A stretch of DNA of 64,000 nucleotides, from contig NZ_JAVRHV010000004.1 of assembly GCF_031846385.1 (NCBI RefSeq), positions 1 to 64,000 on the forward strand, read 5' to 3'. The first letter of the stretch is position 1; every line of letters begins with the position of its first letter. Source of the DNA: Urechidicola vernalis (lineage in GTDB: Bacteria > Bacteroidota > Bacteroidia > Flavobacteriales > Flavobacteriaceae). The notes under the pieces were generated by a model, which worked only from the letters and a program-made list of their open reading frames with translations, made no database searches and was not told the origin of the DNA. Shown here in pieces: positions 25,854 through 35,700 of the stretch. The position numbers and the translations under genes were made by a program.

Positions 25854-26216
25854 TTAACCTTTCCTTTTTCTACTTAAAGAAACAGTTACCATTTCTACAT
25901 TTCCGCCTATCGGTGGATTTATTTTTGAAACATCTATATTCGCGATAGTCACCATTGGGATTTCCTTCAAAATTCTAACGATAATTCGATCTGCCACATG
26001 TTCTAGAAGTTTCGATCTAATGGCCATTTCTTCCTTAACTATAAGGTTTAGATGTACATAGTCGACTGTATCTGCAAGTTCATCAGACATTGTTGATTTT
26101 GCAAGGTCTGCTTTTACTTTTATGTCAACTCGATAATCAGATCCAATCTTTCCTTCTTCTACTAAACATCCGTGATAGGCATATAACTGAATGTTTTCAA
26201 CTTTTATAATGCCCAT
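25854..26216 (-). CDS. folB: Dihydroneopterin aldolase
   Basis: Folate pathway enzyme that splits dihydroneopterin to 6-hydroxymethyl-dihydropterin and glycolaldehyde. The family signatures are ENIQLYAYHGCLVEE at the start, VDYVHLNLIVKEEM in the middle and INPPIGGNVEMVTVSLSRKR at the end, including the catalytic Tyr and Lys regions. The frame is open 7 codons further, but that part overlaps the preceding gene; the ATG at 26216 (MGIIKVEN) directly follows that gene's stop and gives the usual ~120 aa. Confidence 0.93.
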   Translation of the reverse strand: MGIIKVENIQLYAYHGCLVEEGKIGSDYRVDIKVKADLAKSTMSDELADTVDYVHLNLIVKEEMAIRSKLLEHVADRIIVRILKEIPMVTIANIDVSKINPPIGGNVEMVTVSLSRKRKG

Positions 26217-26217
26217 T

Positions 26218-26433
26218 TTATCCTGTAAAAAAATCAAAAATATTACTTAAAGCTCTTGTTGGGGCCTTATAAAACTCTGTGTATTTACATCTTTCACAAG
26301 TAACAGAAGTGTATTTCTCTGTTTGTACATCAAAAATTTTGGATAAGGCTCCGCCCGTTGCTCTCATTTGTCCAATTTCGTACGAATTGCTTTTACACTT
26401 TGGACAGGTGTAATTTAATCCCATTTCATTCAT
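26218..26433 (-). CDS. Zn-ribbon nucleic-acid-binding-like protein
   Basis: A small protein of about 71 aa with a zinc ribbon, CPKC near the start and CERC about 40 residues later, in the context YTCPKCKSNSYEIGQM and SVTCERCKYTEFYKA. This matches the small predicted nucleic-acid-binding Zn-ribbon family (COG3478 type). The frame is open to 26499, but a TATATTTG -7 box lies inside that extension (26449-26456), so the start is the ATG at 26433 or 26424. Upstream of folB with a 1-bp gap. Confidence 0.8.
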   Translation of the reverse strand: MNEMGLNYTCPKCKSNSYEIGQMRATGGALSKIFDVQTEKYTSVTCERCKYTEFYKAPTRALSNIFDFFTG

Positions 26434-26448
26434 CTCATTTCTTTTTTT

Positions 26449-26456
26449 CAAATATA
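26449..26456 (-). promoter_or_regulatory. -7 promoter box for Zn-ribbon protein and folB
   Basis: TATATTTG on the minus strand fits TAnnTTTG exactly and lies 15 bp before the ATG at 26433. It decides against the longer reading from 26499. Confidence 0.45.
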
Positions 26457-26499
26457 CAAACCACGCCATTATTTGTAGTGGTATTGCCAAAAAAATCAA

Positions 26500-26507
26500 T
26501 AATTTTG
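26500..26507 (+). promoter_or_regulatory. -7 promoter box for glnS
   Basis: TAATTTTG fits TAnnTTTG and lies 17 bp before the glnS ATG, so the mRNA leader would be very short. It is back to back with the box of the divergent Zn-ribbon gene. Confidence 0.4.
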
Positions 26508-26524
26508 CAATTCATTTTAATACT

Positions 26525-28618
26525 ATGGCTGAAGAGACTAAATCTTTGAATTTTATAGAGCAAATCGTTGAAGATGATTTGGCAAATGGATTGGATAAAA
26601 GCAAGTTGCGTTTTCGTTTTCCTCCAGAACCTAATGGGTATTTGCATATAGGACATGCAGCATCTATCTGTTTAAATTTTGGATTAGGGCTGCGTTATAA
26701 TGCACCTGTAAATTTGCGATTTGATGACACCAATCCGGCGAAGGAGGAGCAAGAATATGTAGATGCAATTAAAAATGACGTACAATGGCTTGGGTTTAAG
26801 TGGGATCAAGTATTGTATTCTTCGGATTATTTTCAGCAATTATATGATTGGACGATTGATCTAATTAATGATGGAAAGGCGTATGTTGACGAACAATCTT
26901 CTGAAGAGATAAGAGAACAAAAAGGAACGCCAACAAGCCCAGGAACAAACAGTCCATATAGAGATAGGCCCATTTCAGAAAACTTGGAATTATTCCAAAA
27001 AATGAAGGATGGTGCATTCGATGAAGGTGCTGTTGTGTTGCGTGCTAAGATTGATATGCAGCATAATAATATGCATATGCGCGATCCAATTTTATACCGT
27101 GTATTAAAAAAGTCGCACCACAGAACTGGAGATGATTGGTGTATTTATCCTATGTATGATTGGACCCATGGAGAATCTGATTATTTGGAGCAAATTTCTC
27201 ATTCGTTCTGTACATTAGAATTTAAAAGTCATAGAGAATTATATGATTGGTATTTAGACCAAGTTGTAGATTCTGAAAAAATAAGACCAAAACAACGTGA
27301 GTTTGCGCGTCGAAACTTGAGTTATACGGTAATGAGTAAGCGTAAATTATTGCAATTAGTTGAAAGCGGTGCCGTTAATGGTTGGGACGACCCTAGAATG
27401 CCTACAATATCTGGATTGCGAAGACGAGGTTATACACCAGAATCTATTGTTAATTTTAGTAAAATTTCTGGAATTGCGAAACGAGATTCTATTACCGATG
27501 TAGCCTTATTAGAATTTTGTATTCGAGATTATTTGAATAAAATAGCGCCAAGAGTAATGGCTGTGTTAGATCCATTAAAAATTGTAATCACGAATTATCC
27601 TGAGGACAAAGAGGAGTTTGTTGATGCTAATTATAATGATTACGAAGAAGGATTTGGAAGTAGAGCAGTCCCATTTTCTAGAGAGATTTATATAGAGAAA
27701 GAAGATTTTAGAGAAGAAGCCAATAAAAAGTTCTTTCGTTTAAAATTAGGAGGTGAAGTTCGTTTAAAAAACACCTATATTATTAAGGCGAATGAGGTGA
27801 TAAAGGATAGCGAAGGAAATATTATTGAAGTACATTGCACTTATGATGAGGATTCTAAAAGTGGTAGTGGTACCGAAGCAAGTAAAAGAAAAGTGAAAGG
27901 AACTTTGCACTGGGTATCTATAAAACATGCCGAAAAAGTGGAAGTTCGGTTATACGATAGATTGTTTACAGATGAGGCACCAGATGGTCATAAAGAAAGA
28001 GATTTTAAGGATTTTATCAATCCAAATTCTTTAGCAATAGGAACTGCATTCGTAGAGCCTAGCCTTAAAAATTCTGAAGTAGGGGATAAATTTCAATTTC
28101 AACGTAAAGGATATTTTTGTGTAGATACCGATTCGAATACAGACAAACTAATTTTTAATAAAACAGTAGGTTTAAAAGATTCCTTTGCAAAGATTGAAAA
28201 GAAAGCATCACAACCTGCTAAGAACGATTCGTTTGAAAAAGTAGGACCGCTAGCGGGTAAATATTTGAAAGCGAGAAGCGACGAAGATAAAAATGAAATT
28301 AAATCAGAAATAGCGGGGTTAAGTCAGAATATCTCTTTCAACTTTTTGTTAAGTCCAATGCAAATAGCCAAGTCAAACAAAGAAATTTTAGCCTGTTTGT
28401 TAGTGTTAGGTTCGGGTATTGAAATAACAGAAAATAAAGAGTTCGATGGTTTTATTACAAATATTTTAAAATCGAATAATTCTACAATAAAAGTAGAAGG
28501 GATAAAATACATATTGAACAATACAATGTTAAAGACAAAGTTCAATTCTGATTTGAATACCTTAAAAACAACGGATAAGAACAGTTATGTAAGAAACTTG
28601 CTAGAAGAGCAACTTTAA
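26525..28618 (+). CDS. glnS: Glutamine--tRNA ligase with C-terminal extension
   Basis: Charges tRNA-Gln with glutamine. Class I signatures: PPEPNGYLHIGHA (HIGH at 41-44) and VMSKRKL, the KMSKS loop, near 270. Substrate-site segments FDDTNPAKEEQEYVDAI and DDWCIYPMYDWTHGESD are typical. The core plus anticodon beta-barrels end near residue 570. About 125 further residues follow that E. coli GlnRS (554 aa) lacks. Bacteroidota GlnRS is often named as a YqeY fusion; here the tail (LSQNISFNFLLSPMQIAKS, then helical) is poorly recognisable and may be a diverged version. Confidence 0.95.
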   Translation: MAEETKSLNFIEQIVEDDLANGLDKSKLRFRFPPEPNGYLHIGHAASICLNFGLGLRYNAPVNLRFDDTNPAKEEQEYVDAIKNDVQWLGFKWDQVLYSSDYFQQLYDWTIDLINDGKAYVDEQSSEEIREQKGTPTSPGTNSPYRDRPISENLELFQKMKDGAFDEGAVVLRAKIDMQHNNMHMRDPILYRVLKKSHHRTGDDWCIYPMYDWTHGESDYLEQISHSFCTLEFKSHRELYDWYLDQVVDSEKIRPKQREFARRNLSYTVMSKRKLLQLVESGAVNGWDDPRMPTISGLRRRGYTPESIVNFSKISGIAKRDSITDVALLEFCIRDYLNKIAPRVMAVLDPLKIVITNYPEDKEEFVDANYNDYEEGFGSRAVPFSREIYIEKEDFREEANKKFFRLKLGGEVRLKNTYIIKANEVIKDSEGNIIEVHCTYDEDSKSGSGTEASKRKVKGTLHWVSIKHAEKVEVRLYDRLFTDEAPDGHKERDFKDFINPNSLAIGTAFVEPSLKNSEVGDKFQFQRKGYFCVDTDSNTDKLIFNKTVGLKDSFAKIEKKASQPAKNDSFEKVGPLAGKYLKARSDEDKNEIKSEIAGLSQNISFNFLLSPMQIAKSNKEILACLLVLGSGIEITENKEFDGFITNILKSNNSTIKVEGIKYILNNTMLKTKFNSDLNTLKTTDKNSYVRNLLEEQL

Positions 28619-28643
28619 TAGATACTTTATTTAATAATCGATT

Positions 28644-29621
28644 TTAGTTCAGTTTTACAGTTTTTAAAACCGCTTCAATCTCGAACATATAATCTCTTTT
28701 GTTGGTTGCCGGAGCATAGGTAAATCCTTCTATTACTACTAATCTATTGTTAGGTTTGTCTACAATAGTATAACTTAAAAAAGGGCCTGCCATAAATGCA
28801 TTTTTTACTTCCCATTTTCCTCTAGTTTGATACGCTTTCTTTTCATCAATTTTAGTGGATAGCACTTGGGGTGGATATGCTGCTTCTGTAATCATATACA
28901 TTCCTTCTTTTTCACCAGGAATATACTTTTCACCAATTAAGTCTCTTGTAGTTAAAATGTTTAACCCATCTTCATCTTCTTGAGACGAAATAGGCATTTC
29001 ATAGACTAACAAATTTGTGTTTTGTCCATCACGCACATGCTGTCTAAGCCATAAAAAATCACCTGTATCATCTACCAATTTATAGGCTCCAGGAATTTGC
29101 ATACTAACTCCTAAGTTTTTTAAAGTATTTAATTTACTAATATCCAATTGATTTTTTCGCAATCTATATTGAACGGCTTTTAAATCTTCATTCTTAAATA
29201 TTTGAACAATATGCGCTTTCTTTTCTTCAATAGTTTTGAGCAATGATTCCTTATTTGGCTCTATTAATTTCACAATAGTTTGTGGTTTGGCATATACGTC
29301 TCTTTGAATGGTAAACTCAGATGTAGCTCCTAAACCAACGATTAAAATACTTTTAGATCGTTTAAATAAGTGGCCAAAACCATTTACTTCTACATGTGTA
29401 ATATTAAATTGTGGTTCTTTTTGTGGAAGCCCATAAACATCTTCTCTTAGCGCATCTTGTAATGCGGTTCCTTCAGCATTGTCCCAAAATTCATTGTCCA
29501 TTACAACTAATAATTGGTTCATTCTTCCGTTGGAATCCACCAGCATTAGTTCTGGTTTTTTATTATTACAAGAAAATAATACGGCACATATTATTAATGT
29601 AGAAAGGACACGAATTTTCAT
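28644..29621 (-). CDS. DUF4837-family lipoprotein
   Basis: A 325-aa lipoprotein (lipobox LFSC, Cys18) of a Bacteroidota-specific family of unknown function. Characteristic segments are DSNGRMNQLLVVMDNEFWDN near the N-terminus, REDVYGLPQKEPQFNITHV, and WLRQHVRDGQNTNLLVYEMP in the middle. It follows the LysM lytic transglycosylase by 10 bp, a link that hints at a cell-envelope role, though no direct evidence is visible. It is the last gene of a long minus-strand run and is convergent with glnS. Confidence 0.85.
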   Translation of the reverse strand: MKIRVLSTLIICAVLFSCNNKKPELMLVDSNGRMNQLLVVMDNEFWDNAEGTALQDALREDVYGLPQKEPQFNITHVEVNGFGHLFKRSKSILIVGLGATSEFTIQRDVYAKPQTIVKLIEPNKESLLKTIEEKKAHIVQIFKNEDLKAVQYRLRKNQLDISKLNTLKNLGVSMQIPGAYKLVDDTGDFLWLRQHVRDGQNTNLLVYEMPISSQEDEDGLNILTTRDLIGEKYIPGEKEGMYMITEAAYPPQVLSTKIDEKKAYQTRGKWEVKNAFMAGPFLSYTIVDKPNNRLVVIEGFTYAPATNKRDYMFEIEAVLKTVKLN

Positions 29622-29631
29622 AAAAGTTGAA

Positions 29632-31215
29632 TTAATAGATTTTTAGTTTCATTCCAGGTTTCAATGACTTAGCCGACCAAATATCATTCCATTCTTTCAA
29701 ATTTTGAACTGAAACATTAGAATATTTTTGCGAAATTAACCAAAGAGAATCTCCTTTTTGAACGGTATACGTTTTAAATGAACCTTTAGGTTTTGAAGTC
29801 GTTGAAGATTTTTTGGTTGTTGAGGTACTAGCCGTTGCACCCGACTTTCTTGGATAAATTGTAAGACGTTGCCCAACCTTTAAGCGATTGCTTCTTAACC
29901 CATTCCAGCGTTTTATTGAACTGACACTTACTCCGTATCTATTTGCAATTTTTCCTAAATAATCTCCGCTTACAACTCGGTATCTAATACGATCATTTTG
30001 TTCTATGTATTGTGGAAGTGTCTGTTCACGTTTTTTCTCTTCTTCATCAACAAAAGCGTATAACTCTTTTTCATTGCTTGCAAATTGACCGATATTGTAC
30101 AATGGAAGTCTCACATAATAATCACGTCCTTTTACATGAGGTATAATATCTAACTTGTACTGAGGATTTAAGAATTGCAACATCTCAATATCAACATCTA
30201 AATATTTGTTTAATTGCTCAAATGTTATCTGCTGTTTTAGATGAATTGTATCAGTTTCAAATAAATTGATCACCTCTTTTTCAGGTTTTAAACCATGTTC
30301 TTCGGCATATTCAAAAATATAAAGTGTTGCATAAAAAGCAGGTACATATCCGGCCGTTTCTCGAGGTAAATAATTTCGCATGTTCCAATAATTCTTGCTA
30401 CCACCCGAACGTCTTATGGCCTTGTTTACGTTTCCTGGACCAGAATTGTATGCAGCTAGCGCTAAATCCCAATCGCCAAACATTTTGTACAATGCCGCTA
30501 AATATTCACAAGCAGCTTTAGTCGCCTTTAATGGGTCTTGACGATCATCTACATAAGAACTAACGTCTAGTTTAAATTGTTTCCCGGTTTGATACATAAA
30601 CTGCCATAACCCAGTTGCGCCTACTCTAGATTTTGCTCTTGGCTTTAAGGCGGATTCTACAATGGCTAAATATTTCATTTCCATCGGAATGTCATATCTA
30701 TCCAGCTCCGCTTCAAACAAAGGGAAATAGTATTGTGCGCGCGCCATTAACTTGGCAAATGTTTGTCTTCGGTTTTTTAAATAACTTTTAATTATGCGTT
30801 CTAAACTAGCGTTGTACTCTACATTAAAAGGGGTGTTACTATCTAAATGCGCTAAACGTTCTTTTAAAAGTTCAGTTGGTAATTCTGGTAAAACCACATC
30901 TTCTAACAATTCTTCTGTAAGTACATATTGAATTGTATCATACAAAGGAGAGCTGTACATTTCTTGTAACCATAAACTATCAATTAACGTAATCTCTTTA
31001 TGATTTTTTAACTGATTTGTTTCTGGAAGAACGGTATCATTTATTGCAAGATTTGCTTCTTGTAAATTTTTTATGGTATCGTTTACTGTATTTTCCTTTA
31101 ATTCGCTAAAACGAGTTTTCAGTGAATCAGTAATTGTTTTATCTGCTTCTTTTTGAGCAATAATTTCACTCGAAAAAAGAAGAACACATCCTATTAGGGC
31201 TATTCTCAACTTCAT
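29632..31215 (-). CDS. Membrane-bound lytic transglycosylase D-like protein with two LysM domains
   Basis: Cleaves peptidoglycan glycan strands. A signal peptide (to about residue 20) is followed by a charged linker, then a family 1 SLT domain (about 170-300) with the catalytic Glu in AIVESALKPRAKSRVGATGLWQFM and the AAYNSGPGNV motif. Two LysM repeats that bind peptidoglycan are at about 405-450 (YRVVSGDYLGKIANRYGVS) and 480-527 (YTVQKGDSLWLISQKY). The architecture is that of MltD. It follows xth by 1 bp. Confidence 0.93.
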   Translation of the reverse strand: MKLRIALIGCVLLFSSEIIAQKEADKTITDSLKTRFSELKENTVNDTIKNLQEANLAINDTVLPETNQLKNHKEITLIDSLWLQEMYSSPLYDTIQYVLTEELLEDVVLPELPTELLKERLAHLDSNTPFNVEYNASLERIIKSYLKNRRQTFAKLMARAQYYFPLFEAELDRYDIPMEMKYLAIVESALKPRAKSRVGATGLWQFMYQTGKQFKLDVSSYVDDRQDPLKATKAACEYLAALYKMFGDWDLALAAYNSGPGNVNKAIRRSGGSKNYWNMRNYLPRETAGYVPAFYATLYIFEYAEEHGLKPEKEVINLFETDTIHLKQQITFEQLNKYLDVDIEMLQFLNPQYKLDIIPHVKGRDYYVRLPLYNIGQFASNEKELYAFVDEEEKKREQTLPQYIEQNDRIRYRVVSGDYLGKIANRYGVSVSSIKRWNGLRSNRLKVGQRLTIYPRKSGATASTSTTKKSSTTSKPKGSFKTYTVQKGDSLWLISQKYSNVSVQNLKEWNDIWSAKSLKPGMKLKIY

Positions 31216-31216
31216 A

Positions 31217-31975
31217 TTAATCTATTTCTACTCCAATTGGGCAATGGTCTGAATGCTTTGCGTCAGGTAAAATAAAGGCTCTTTTAATTTGATTTTTTAA
31301 AGGCTCGCTAACCATGCAATAGTCTATACGCCAACCTTTGTTATTATTACGAGCATTCGCTCTGTAGCTCCACCAAGAATAATGATCTGGTTCTTTGTTT
31401 AGATGTCTAAAACTATCTATAAAACCACTGTTTATAAAGTTTCCAATCCATTCTCGTTCAATAGGTAGAAATCCAGAAACGCCTTTCATTTTCGGATTGT
31501 GAATGTCTATTGCTTCATGACAAATATTATAATCACCACAAATAATTAGGTTCGGAATCTCTTTCTTTAACTCATTTACATATTCTTGAAATTCTGCCAT
31601 ATAGTTCAACTTAAAATTAAGTCGAGCATCATTTGTTCCTGAAGGTAAATACAAACTCATTATGGATACATTGTCAAAATCAACGCGAAGGTTTCTACCT
31701 TCAAAATCCATTGTTTCTATTCCTGTACCATATTCCACATGATTGGGTTCAGACTTGCATAAAACAGCAACACTGCTATATCCTTTTTTTTGTGCAGAAA
31801 ACCAATAATGGTATTTGTACCCTACATCTTCAAACACGTTTAAATCCAATTGCTCTTTGTGTGCTTTTGTTTCTTGAATACACACAACGTCCGGATCTGC
31901 GGCCTTTAACCAATCTATAAACCCTTTTTTAAGGGCTGCTCTTATGCCATTTACATTATAAGAGATTATCTTCAT
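31217..31975 (-). CDS. xth: Exodeoxyribonuclease III
   Basis: AP endonuclease and 3'-5' exonuclease of base-excision repair. Metal and catalytic motifs are visible: SYNVNGIRAA, CIQETKAHKEQL, SLYLPSGTNDARL, CGDYNICHEAIDIHNPK and AKHSDHCPIGVEID. The 252-aa length is normal for the XthA/ExoA family. It lies between the CoA-transferase genes and the transglycosylase with 1-9 bp gaps, so it is part of the same transcript. Confidence 0.95.
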   Translation of the reverse strand: MKIISYNVNGIRAALKKGFIDWLKAADPDVVCIQETKAHKEQLDLNVFEDVGYKYHYWFSAQKKGYSSVAVLCKSEPNHVEYGTGIETMDFEGRNLRVDFDNVSIMSLYLPSGTNDARLNFKLNYMAEFQEYVNELKKEIPNLIICGDYNICHEAIDIHNPKMKGVSGFLPIEREWIGNFINSGFIDSFRHLNKEPDHYSWWSYRANARNNNKGWRIDYCMVSEPLKNQIKRAFILPDAKHSDHCPIGVEID

Positions 31976-31984
31976 TCTTTATAC

Positions 31985-32641
31985 TTATAATTTCATTTCA
32001 GGAATAACTCCTTCAACAATTAATTTTCCTGCCGTTGCAGTTTTAATTTCCTCTACCGATACTCCGGGAGCTCTTTCGATTAAGTGAAATGCATTTTCTT
32101 TTATTTCTAAAACCGCTAAATTGGTCACTATTTTCTTAACGCAACCCACACCCGTTAGAGGTAGTGAACATTGTTCAAGTAATTTAGATTCTCCTCTTTT
32201 ATTGGTATGCATCATAGCAACAATAATATTCTCTGCAGAAGCTACTAAATCCATAGCACCTCCCATCCCTTTAACCATACGTCCAGGAATTTTCCAATTG
32301 GCTATATCTCCATTTTGAGCAACTTCCATGGCTCCTAAAACTGTTAATTGCACGTGTTGTCCACGAATCATGGCAAAACTAGTGGCTGAGTCAAATAACG
32401 AACCACCTTTTAAAACGGTTACTGTTTGTTTTCCTGCATTTATCATATCTGCATCTTCGGTTCCCTCAATAGGAAATGGTCCCATTCCAAGTAATCCGTT
32501 TTCAGACTGAAACTCAACTTCAATTCCTTCCGGAATATAATTTGCAACCAGGGTTGGAATTCCAATACCCAAATTTACATACCATTTATCTTGTAATTCT
32601 TGTGCAATTCTTTGTGCTATTTCTTGTTTTGATAACGCCAT
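31985..32641 (-). CDS. scoB: 3-oxoacid CoA-transferase, subunit B
   Basis: Beta subunit of a succinyl-CoA:acetoacetate-type CoA transferase. The catalytic Glu is in FQSENGLLGMGPFP. Other family segments are WYVNLGIGIPTLVANYIP and IPGRMVKGMGGAMDLV. The 218-aa length is normal for the separate subunit. It pairs with subunit A 5 bp upstream. It allows use of ketone or short-chain acid CoA esters; the exact acids are not set by sequence. Confidence 0.92.
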   Translation of the reverse strand: MALSKQEIAQRIAQELQDKWYVNLGIGIPTLVANYIPEGIEVEFQSENGLLGMGPFPIEGTEDADMINAGKQTVTVLKGGSLFDSATSFAMIRGQHVQLTVLGAMEVAQNGDIANWKIPGRMVKGMGGAMDLVASAENIIVAMMHTNKRGESKLLEQCSLPLTGVGCVKKIVTNLAVLEIKENAFHLIERAPGVSVEEIKTATAGKLIVEGVIPEMKL

Positions 32642-32645
32642 AATA

Positions 32646-33347
32646 TTAAGATTTAGGAGTTACTGTTCGCTGTTCAATTCGCTTTTCATAATTTGTTCCT
32701 TGAAAAATGCGTTGAACAAATATTCCTGGTGTATGAATTTGATTTGGGTCTAATTCACCAACCTCTACCAATTCTTCTACTTCGGCCACTGTTATTTTAC
32801 CTGCCATTGCCATCATTGGGTTAAAGTTTCTAGCAGTTCCTTTAAAGATTAAATTACCTGCAGTATCTCCTTTCCATGCTTTTACAAAGGCAAATTGTGG
32901 ATTAAATGCATGTTCCAAAACATACATTTTTCCATTGAATTCTCTCGTTTCTTTTCCTTCTGCGACTTCAGTTCCATAGCCAGCAGGTGTAAAAAATGCC
33001 GGAATCCCAGCCCCTGTAGCTCTGCATCTTTCGGCCAACGTGCCCTGCGGAATTAAATCTACTTCCAATTCGCCGCTTAACATTTGGCGTTCGAATTCAT
33101 CATTTTCTCCTACATAGGAAGAAATCATTTTTTTGATTTGACGTTTCTGTAATAGTAACCCCAATCCAAAATCATCTACACCAGCATTATTTGATATACA
33201 AGTCAAATCAGATACTCCGAGTTTTACTAATTCAGAAATACTATTCTCTGGAATTCCACAAAGGCCAAATCCGCCCAGCATAAATTCCATTCCTGATGTT
33301 ACTCCTTTCAGAGCTTCTTCAGCATTAGAGACTACTTTGTTTATCAT
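32646..33347 (-). CDS. scoA: 3-oxoacid CoA-transferase, subunit A
   Basis: Alpha subunit of the same CoA transferase. The glycine-rich CoA-binding region GGFGLCGIPENSI is near residue 26-38, with SNNAGVDDFGLG, PQGTLAERCRATGAGIPAFFTPAGYGT and FKGTARNFNPMMA typical of the family. The 233-aa length is normal. It is 11 bp downstream of the PBP1A gene, so envelope and metabolic genes share a transcript here. Confidence 0.92.
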   Translation of the reverse strand: MINKVVSNAEEALKGVTSGMEFMLGGFGLCGIPENSISELVKLGVSDLTCISNNAGVDDFGLGLLLQKRQIKKMISSYVGENDEFERQMLSGELEVDLIPQGTLAERCRATGAGIPAFFTPAGYGTEVAEGKETREFNGKMYVLEHAFNPQFAFVKAWKGDTAGNLIFKGTARNFNPMMAMAGKITVAEVEELVEVGELDPNQIHTPGIFVQRIFQGTNYEKRIEQRTVTPKS

Positions 33348-33358
33348 GGCAATAAATT

Positions 33359-35686
33359 TTAAAATTCTATTTCTTCTTCTACCTCTTTTTTCTTTTCTTC
33401 TAAAGGATCTTCACCTTCTTCAGGTTCGTCAGAGCAGTTAATTCTAATTGAAACGTCCTCAGGTTTTTCAAATTCTTCTTGACTTATACTTAAAGATTCA
33501 TCTTCATATAATTTCTTATAGTACAAAGCCCATATTGGCAGTGCCATAGAGGCTCCTTGCCCTTGTGTAATAAATTCGAAATGCGTAGCGCGGTCTTCAC
33601 CACCTACCCAAACACCAGTGGCTAAATTTGGAACTATTCCCATAAACCAACCATCAGACTGGTTTTGAGTAGTTCCTGTTTTACCGGCAATAGGGTTGGT
33701 AAACTCATAAGGATATCCGGTAGCAATGTTATCCGGATAACTGCCCCAATTTCCTCTTAAACGGACACCTGAACCGGCAGTAGTAACACCTTCTAATAAA
33801 TTCAATATTACGTATGAAGATTCCTCACTCAAAACCTCTTTGGTTTCAGGAGTGAATTGTTCTAGAATTGTACCGTTTTTGTCTTCAATCCGTAACACCA
33901 TCATTTGTCCAACTCTTAAACCTTTGTTTGCAAAAGTAGAGTAAGCGCCAACCATTTCATATAAACTTAGATCTACAGAACCTAAAGCAATGGCAGGTAC
34001 TTCTGGAATTTTACTATCTATGCCTAAAGAATGCGCAAACCGCACTACGTTCTTCGGATGTACTGCATCAATTGTTCGAGCTGTAATTACGTTTACTGAT
34101 TTTGCCAAAGCATCTTTTAAAGTAAGCATTCCGCCATAAGCATCTTCAGGGTTTTCATCCGCTCCAGAATTTTTTGGAGACCAATCATCTGGCATTCCGT
34201 ATTTGTCCTTAGAGATTGTATATGGTGTATTCGGGAAACTATCACATGGAGACCATTTCAATTGATTAATTGCAGTTGCATATACAAATGGTTTAAAGGT
34301 TGACCCCACCTGGCGTTTTTGTTGTTTTACGGCGTCAAATTTAAAATGCTTATAATTTGTACCTCCTACCCAGGCTTTAACATGGCCTGTTTGCGGTTCT
34401 ATGGACATTAAACCAGCACGTAAAAAATGCTTGTAATAAACAATGGAATCATAAGGAGTCATAATTGTGTCTATATCTCCTTTGTATGAAAACACACGCA
34501 TTTCGGTTTTTTCACGAAACGTTTGTCTAATTTCTTTATCATCTTTTCCTTGTGCCTTCATCCTTTTCCAACGTGTAGAACGTTTCATAGCTTGTAGCAT
34601 TATGCGCTCACGATCTTCTAATTCAACATCATAGAATGGGGCTGTTTTATTTCGTTTTTGTTCTTTAAAAAAGATGCGTTGCAAATTTTGCATATGCTCA
34701 TTTGCTGCTTCTTCCGCATATTGTTGCATACGAGAATCTATAGTTACATAAATCTTTAAACCGTCTCTATGTAAGTTGTATTTATCTCCATTTGGTTTTG
34801 GATTGTTTTTAATCCACCCATTCATATAACTTCTTAGATATTCTCTGAAATGAGTTGCCAAACCATCGGCGTGACTTTCCGGAGACCAGTTTAAAACAAT
34901 AGGTAATTCTTGAAGAGAATCTTTCTCTTTTTCTGTCAAAAAGCCATTTTTAGCCATTTGACTGAACACTACGTTTCTTCTTGCTAAAGATTTGTCTTTA
35001 GAAATTTCTCTTTTCGGATTAAATTGCCTTGGGTTCTTTAGCATTGCTACCAAAACCGCTGATTCCTGAACATTTAAGTCCTTCGGTTCTTTCCCGAAGT
35101 AAATACGAGATGCCGAACGAATTCCAACAGCTAAATACAAGAAATCGTACTTGTTCAAGTACATGGTTAAGATTTCTTCTTTGGTATATTGGCGTTCTAA
35201 CCGAATTGAAATTACGTATTCTTTCACTTTTTGAAACACACGGCCAAAAACATTTTTAGACCCTTCTCCATGAAACAATAATTTTGAAAGTTGCTGAGTA
35301 GTAGTGCTTCCTCCACCGTCTTGACCCAATTTTACAATAGCTCGTGCAGTGGCTTTAAAATCGATTCCTGAATGTTCAAAAAAACGTTCATCCTCTGTAG
35401 CTACTAGTGCTTTGACAAGGTTGTCTGGTAAGTCTTTAAATTTAACCGGAGTTCTGTTTTCATAAGCATATTTTCCAAGTGTCTTACCATCAATAGAAAT
35501 TACTTCAGAGGCTAAATTTGATTCTGGATTTTCTAATTCTTCAAATGAAGGCATATGTCCAAGCGCACCAATGGATGCTAATAAAAAAGGTAATATTGCT
35601 AGAATAACACCTGCAATGAACAGTTGCCAAAACAATTTAAGGTAGTTTCTAGACGTTGCTTTTTTTGCTGATTTTTTCTTTGCCAT
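33359..35686 (-). CDS. Bifunctional penicillin-binding protein 1A
   Basis: Polymerises and cross-links peptidoglycan. An N-terminal TM helix (about residues 18-40) anchors it. The GT51 transglycosylase domain (about 60-240) shows EDERFFEHSGID and GGSTTTQQLSK. The transpeptidase domain has SxxK in GSTFKPF (about 440), SVN in KSVNVITA and KTG in GKTGTTQNQSDGWF. A Glu-rich C-terminal tail ends the protein. At 775 aa it is the usual flavobacterial length. It lies 14 bp after gldH, an arrangement often kept in flavobacteria. Confidence 0.95.
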   Translation of the reverse strand: MAKKKSAKKATSRNYLKLFWQLFIAGVILAILPFLLASIGALGHMPSFEELENPESNLASEVISIDGKTLGKYAYENRTPVKFKDLPDNLVKALVATEDERFFEHSGIDFKATARAIVKLGQDGGGSTTTQQLSKLLFHGEGSKNVFGRVFQKVKEYVISIRLERQYTKEEILTMYLNKYDFLYLAVGIRSASRIYFGKEPKDLNVQESAVLVAMLKNPRQFNPKREISKDKSLARRNVVFSQMAKNGFLTEKEKDSLQELPIVLNWSPESHADGLATHFREYLRSYMNGWIKNNPKPNGDKYNLHRDGLKIYVTIDSRMQQYAEEAANEHMQNLQRIFFKEQKRNKTAPFYDVELEDRERIMLQAMKRSTRWKRMKAQGKDDKEIRQTFREKTEMRVFSYKGDIDTIMTPYDSIVYYKHFLRAGLMSIEPQTGHVKAWVGGTNYKHFKFDAVKQQKRQVGSTFKPFVYATAINQLKWSPCDSFPNTPYTISKDKYGMPDDWSPKNSGADENPEDAYGGMLTLKDALAKSVNVITARTIDAVHPKNVVRFAHSLGIDSKIPEVPAIALGSVDLSLYEMVGAYSTFANKGLRVGQMMVLRIEDKNGTILEQFTPETKEVLSEESSYVILNLLEGVTTAGSGVRLRGNWGSYPDNIATGYPYEFTNPIAGKTGTTQNQSDGWFMGIVPNLATGVWVGGEDRATHFEFITQGQGASMALPIWALYYKKLYEDESLSISQEEFEKPEDVSIRINCSDEPEEGEDPLEEKKKEVEEEIEF

Positions 35687-35700
35687 TTTTAAATGGGAGT

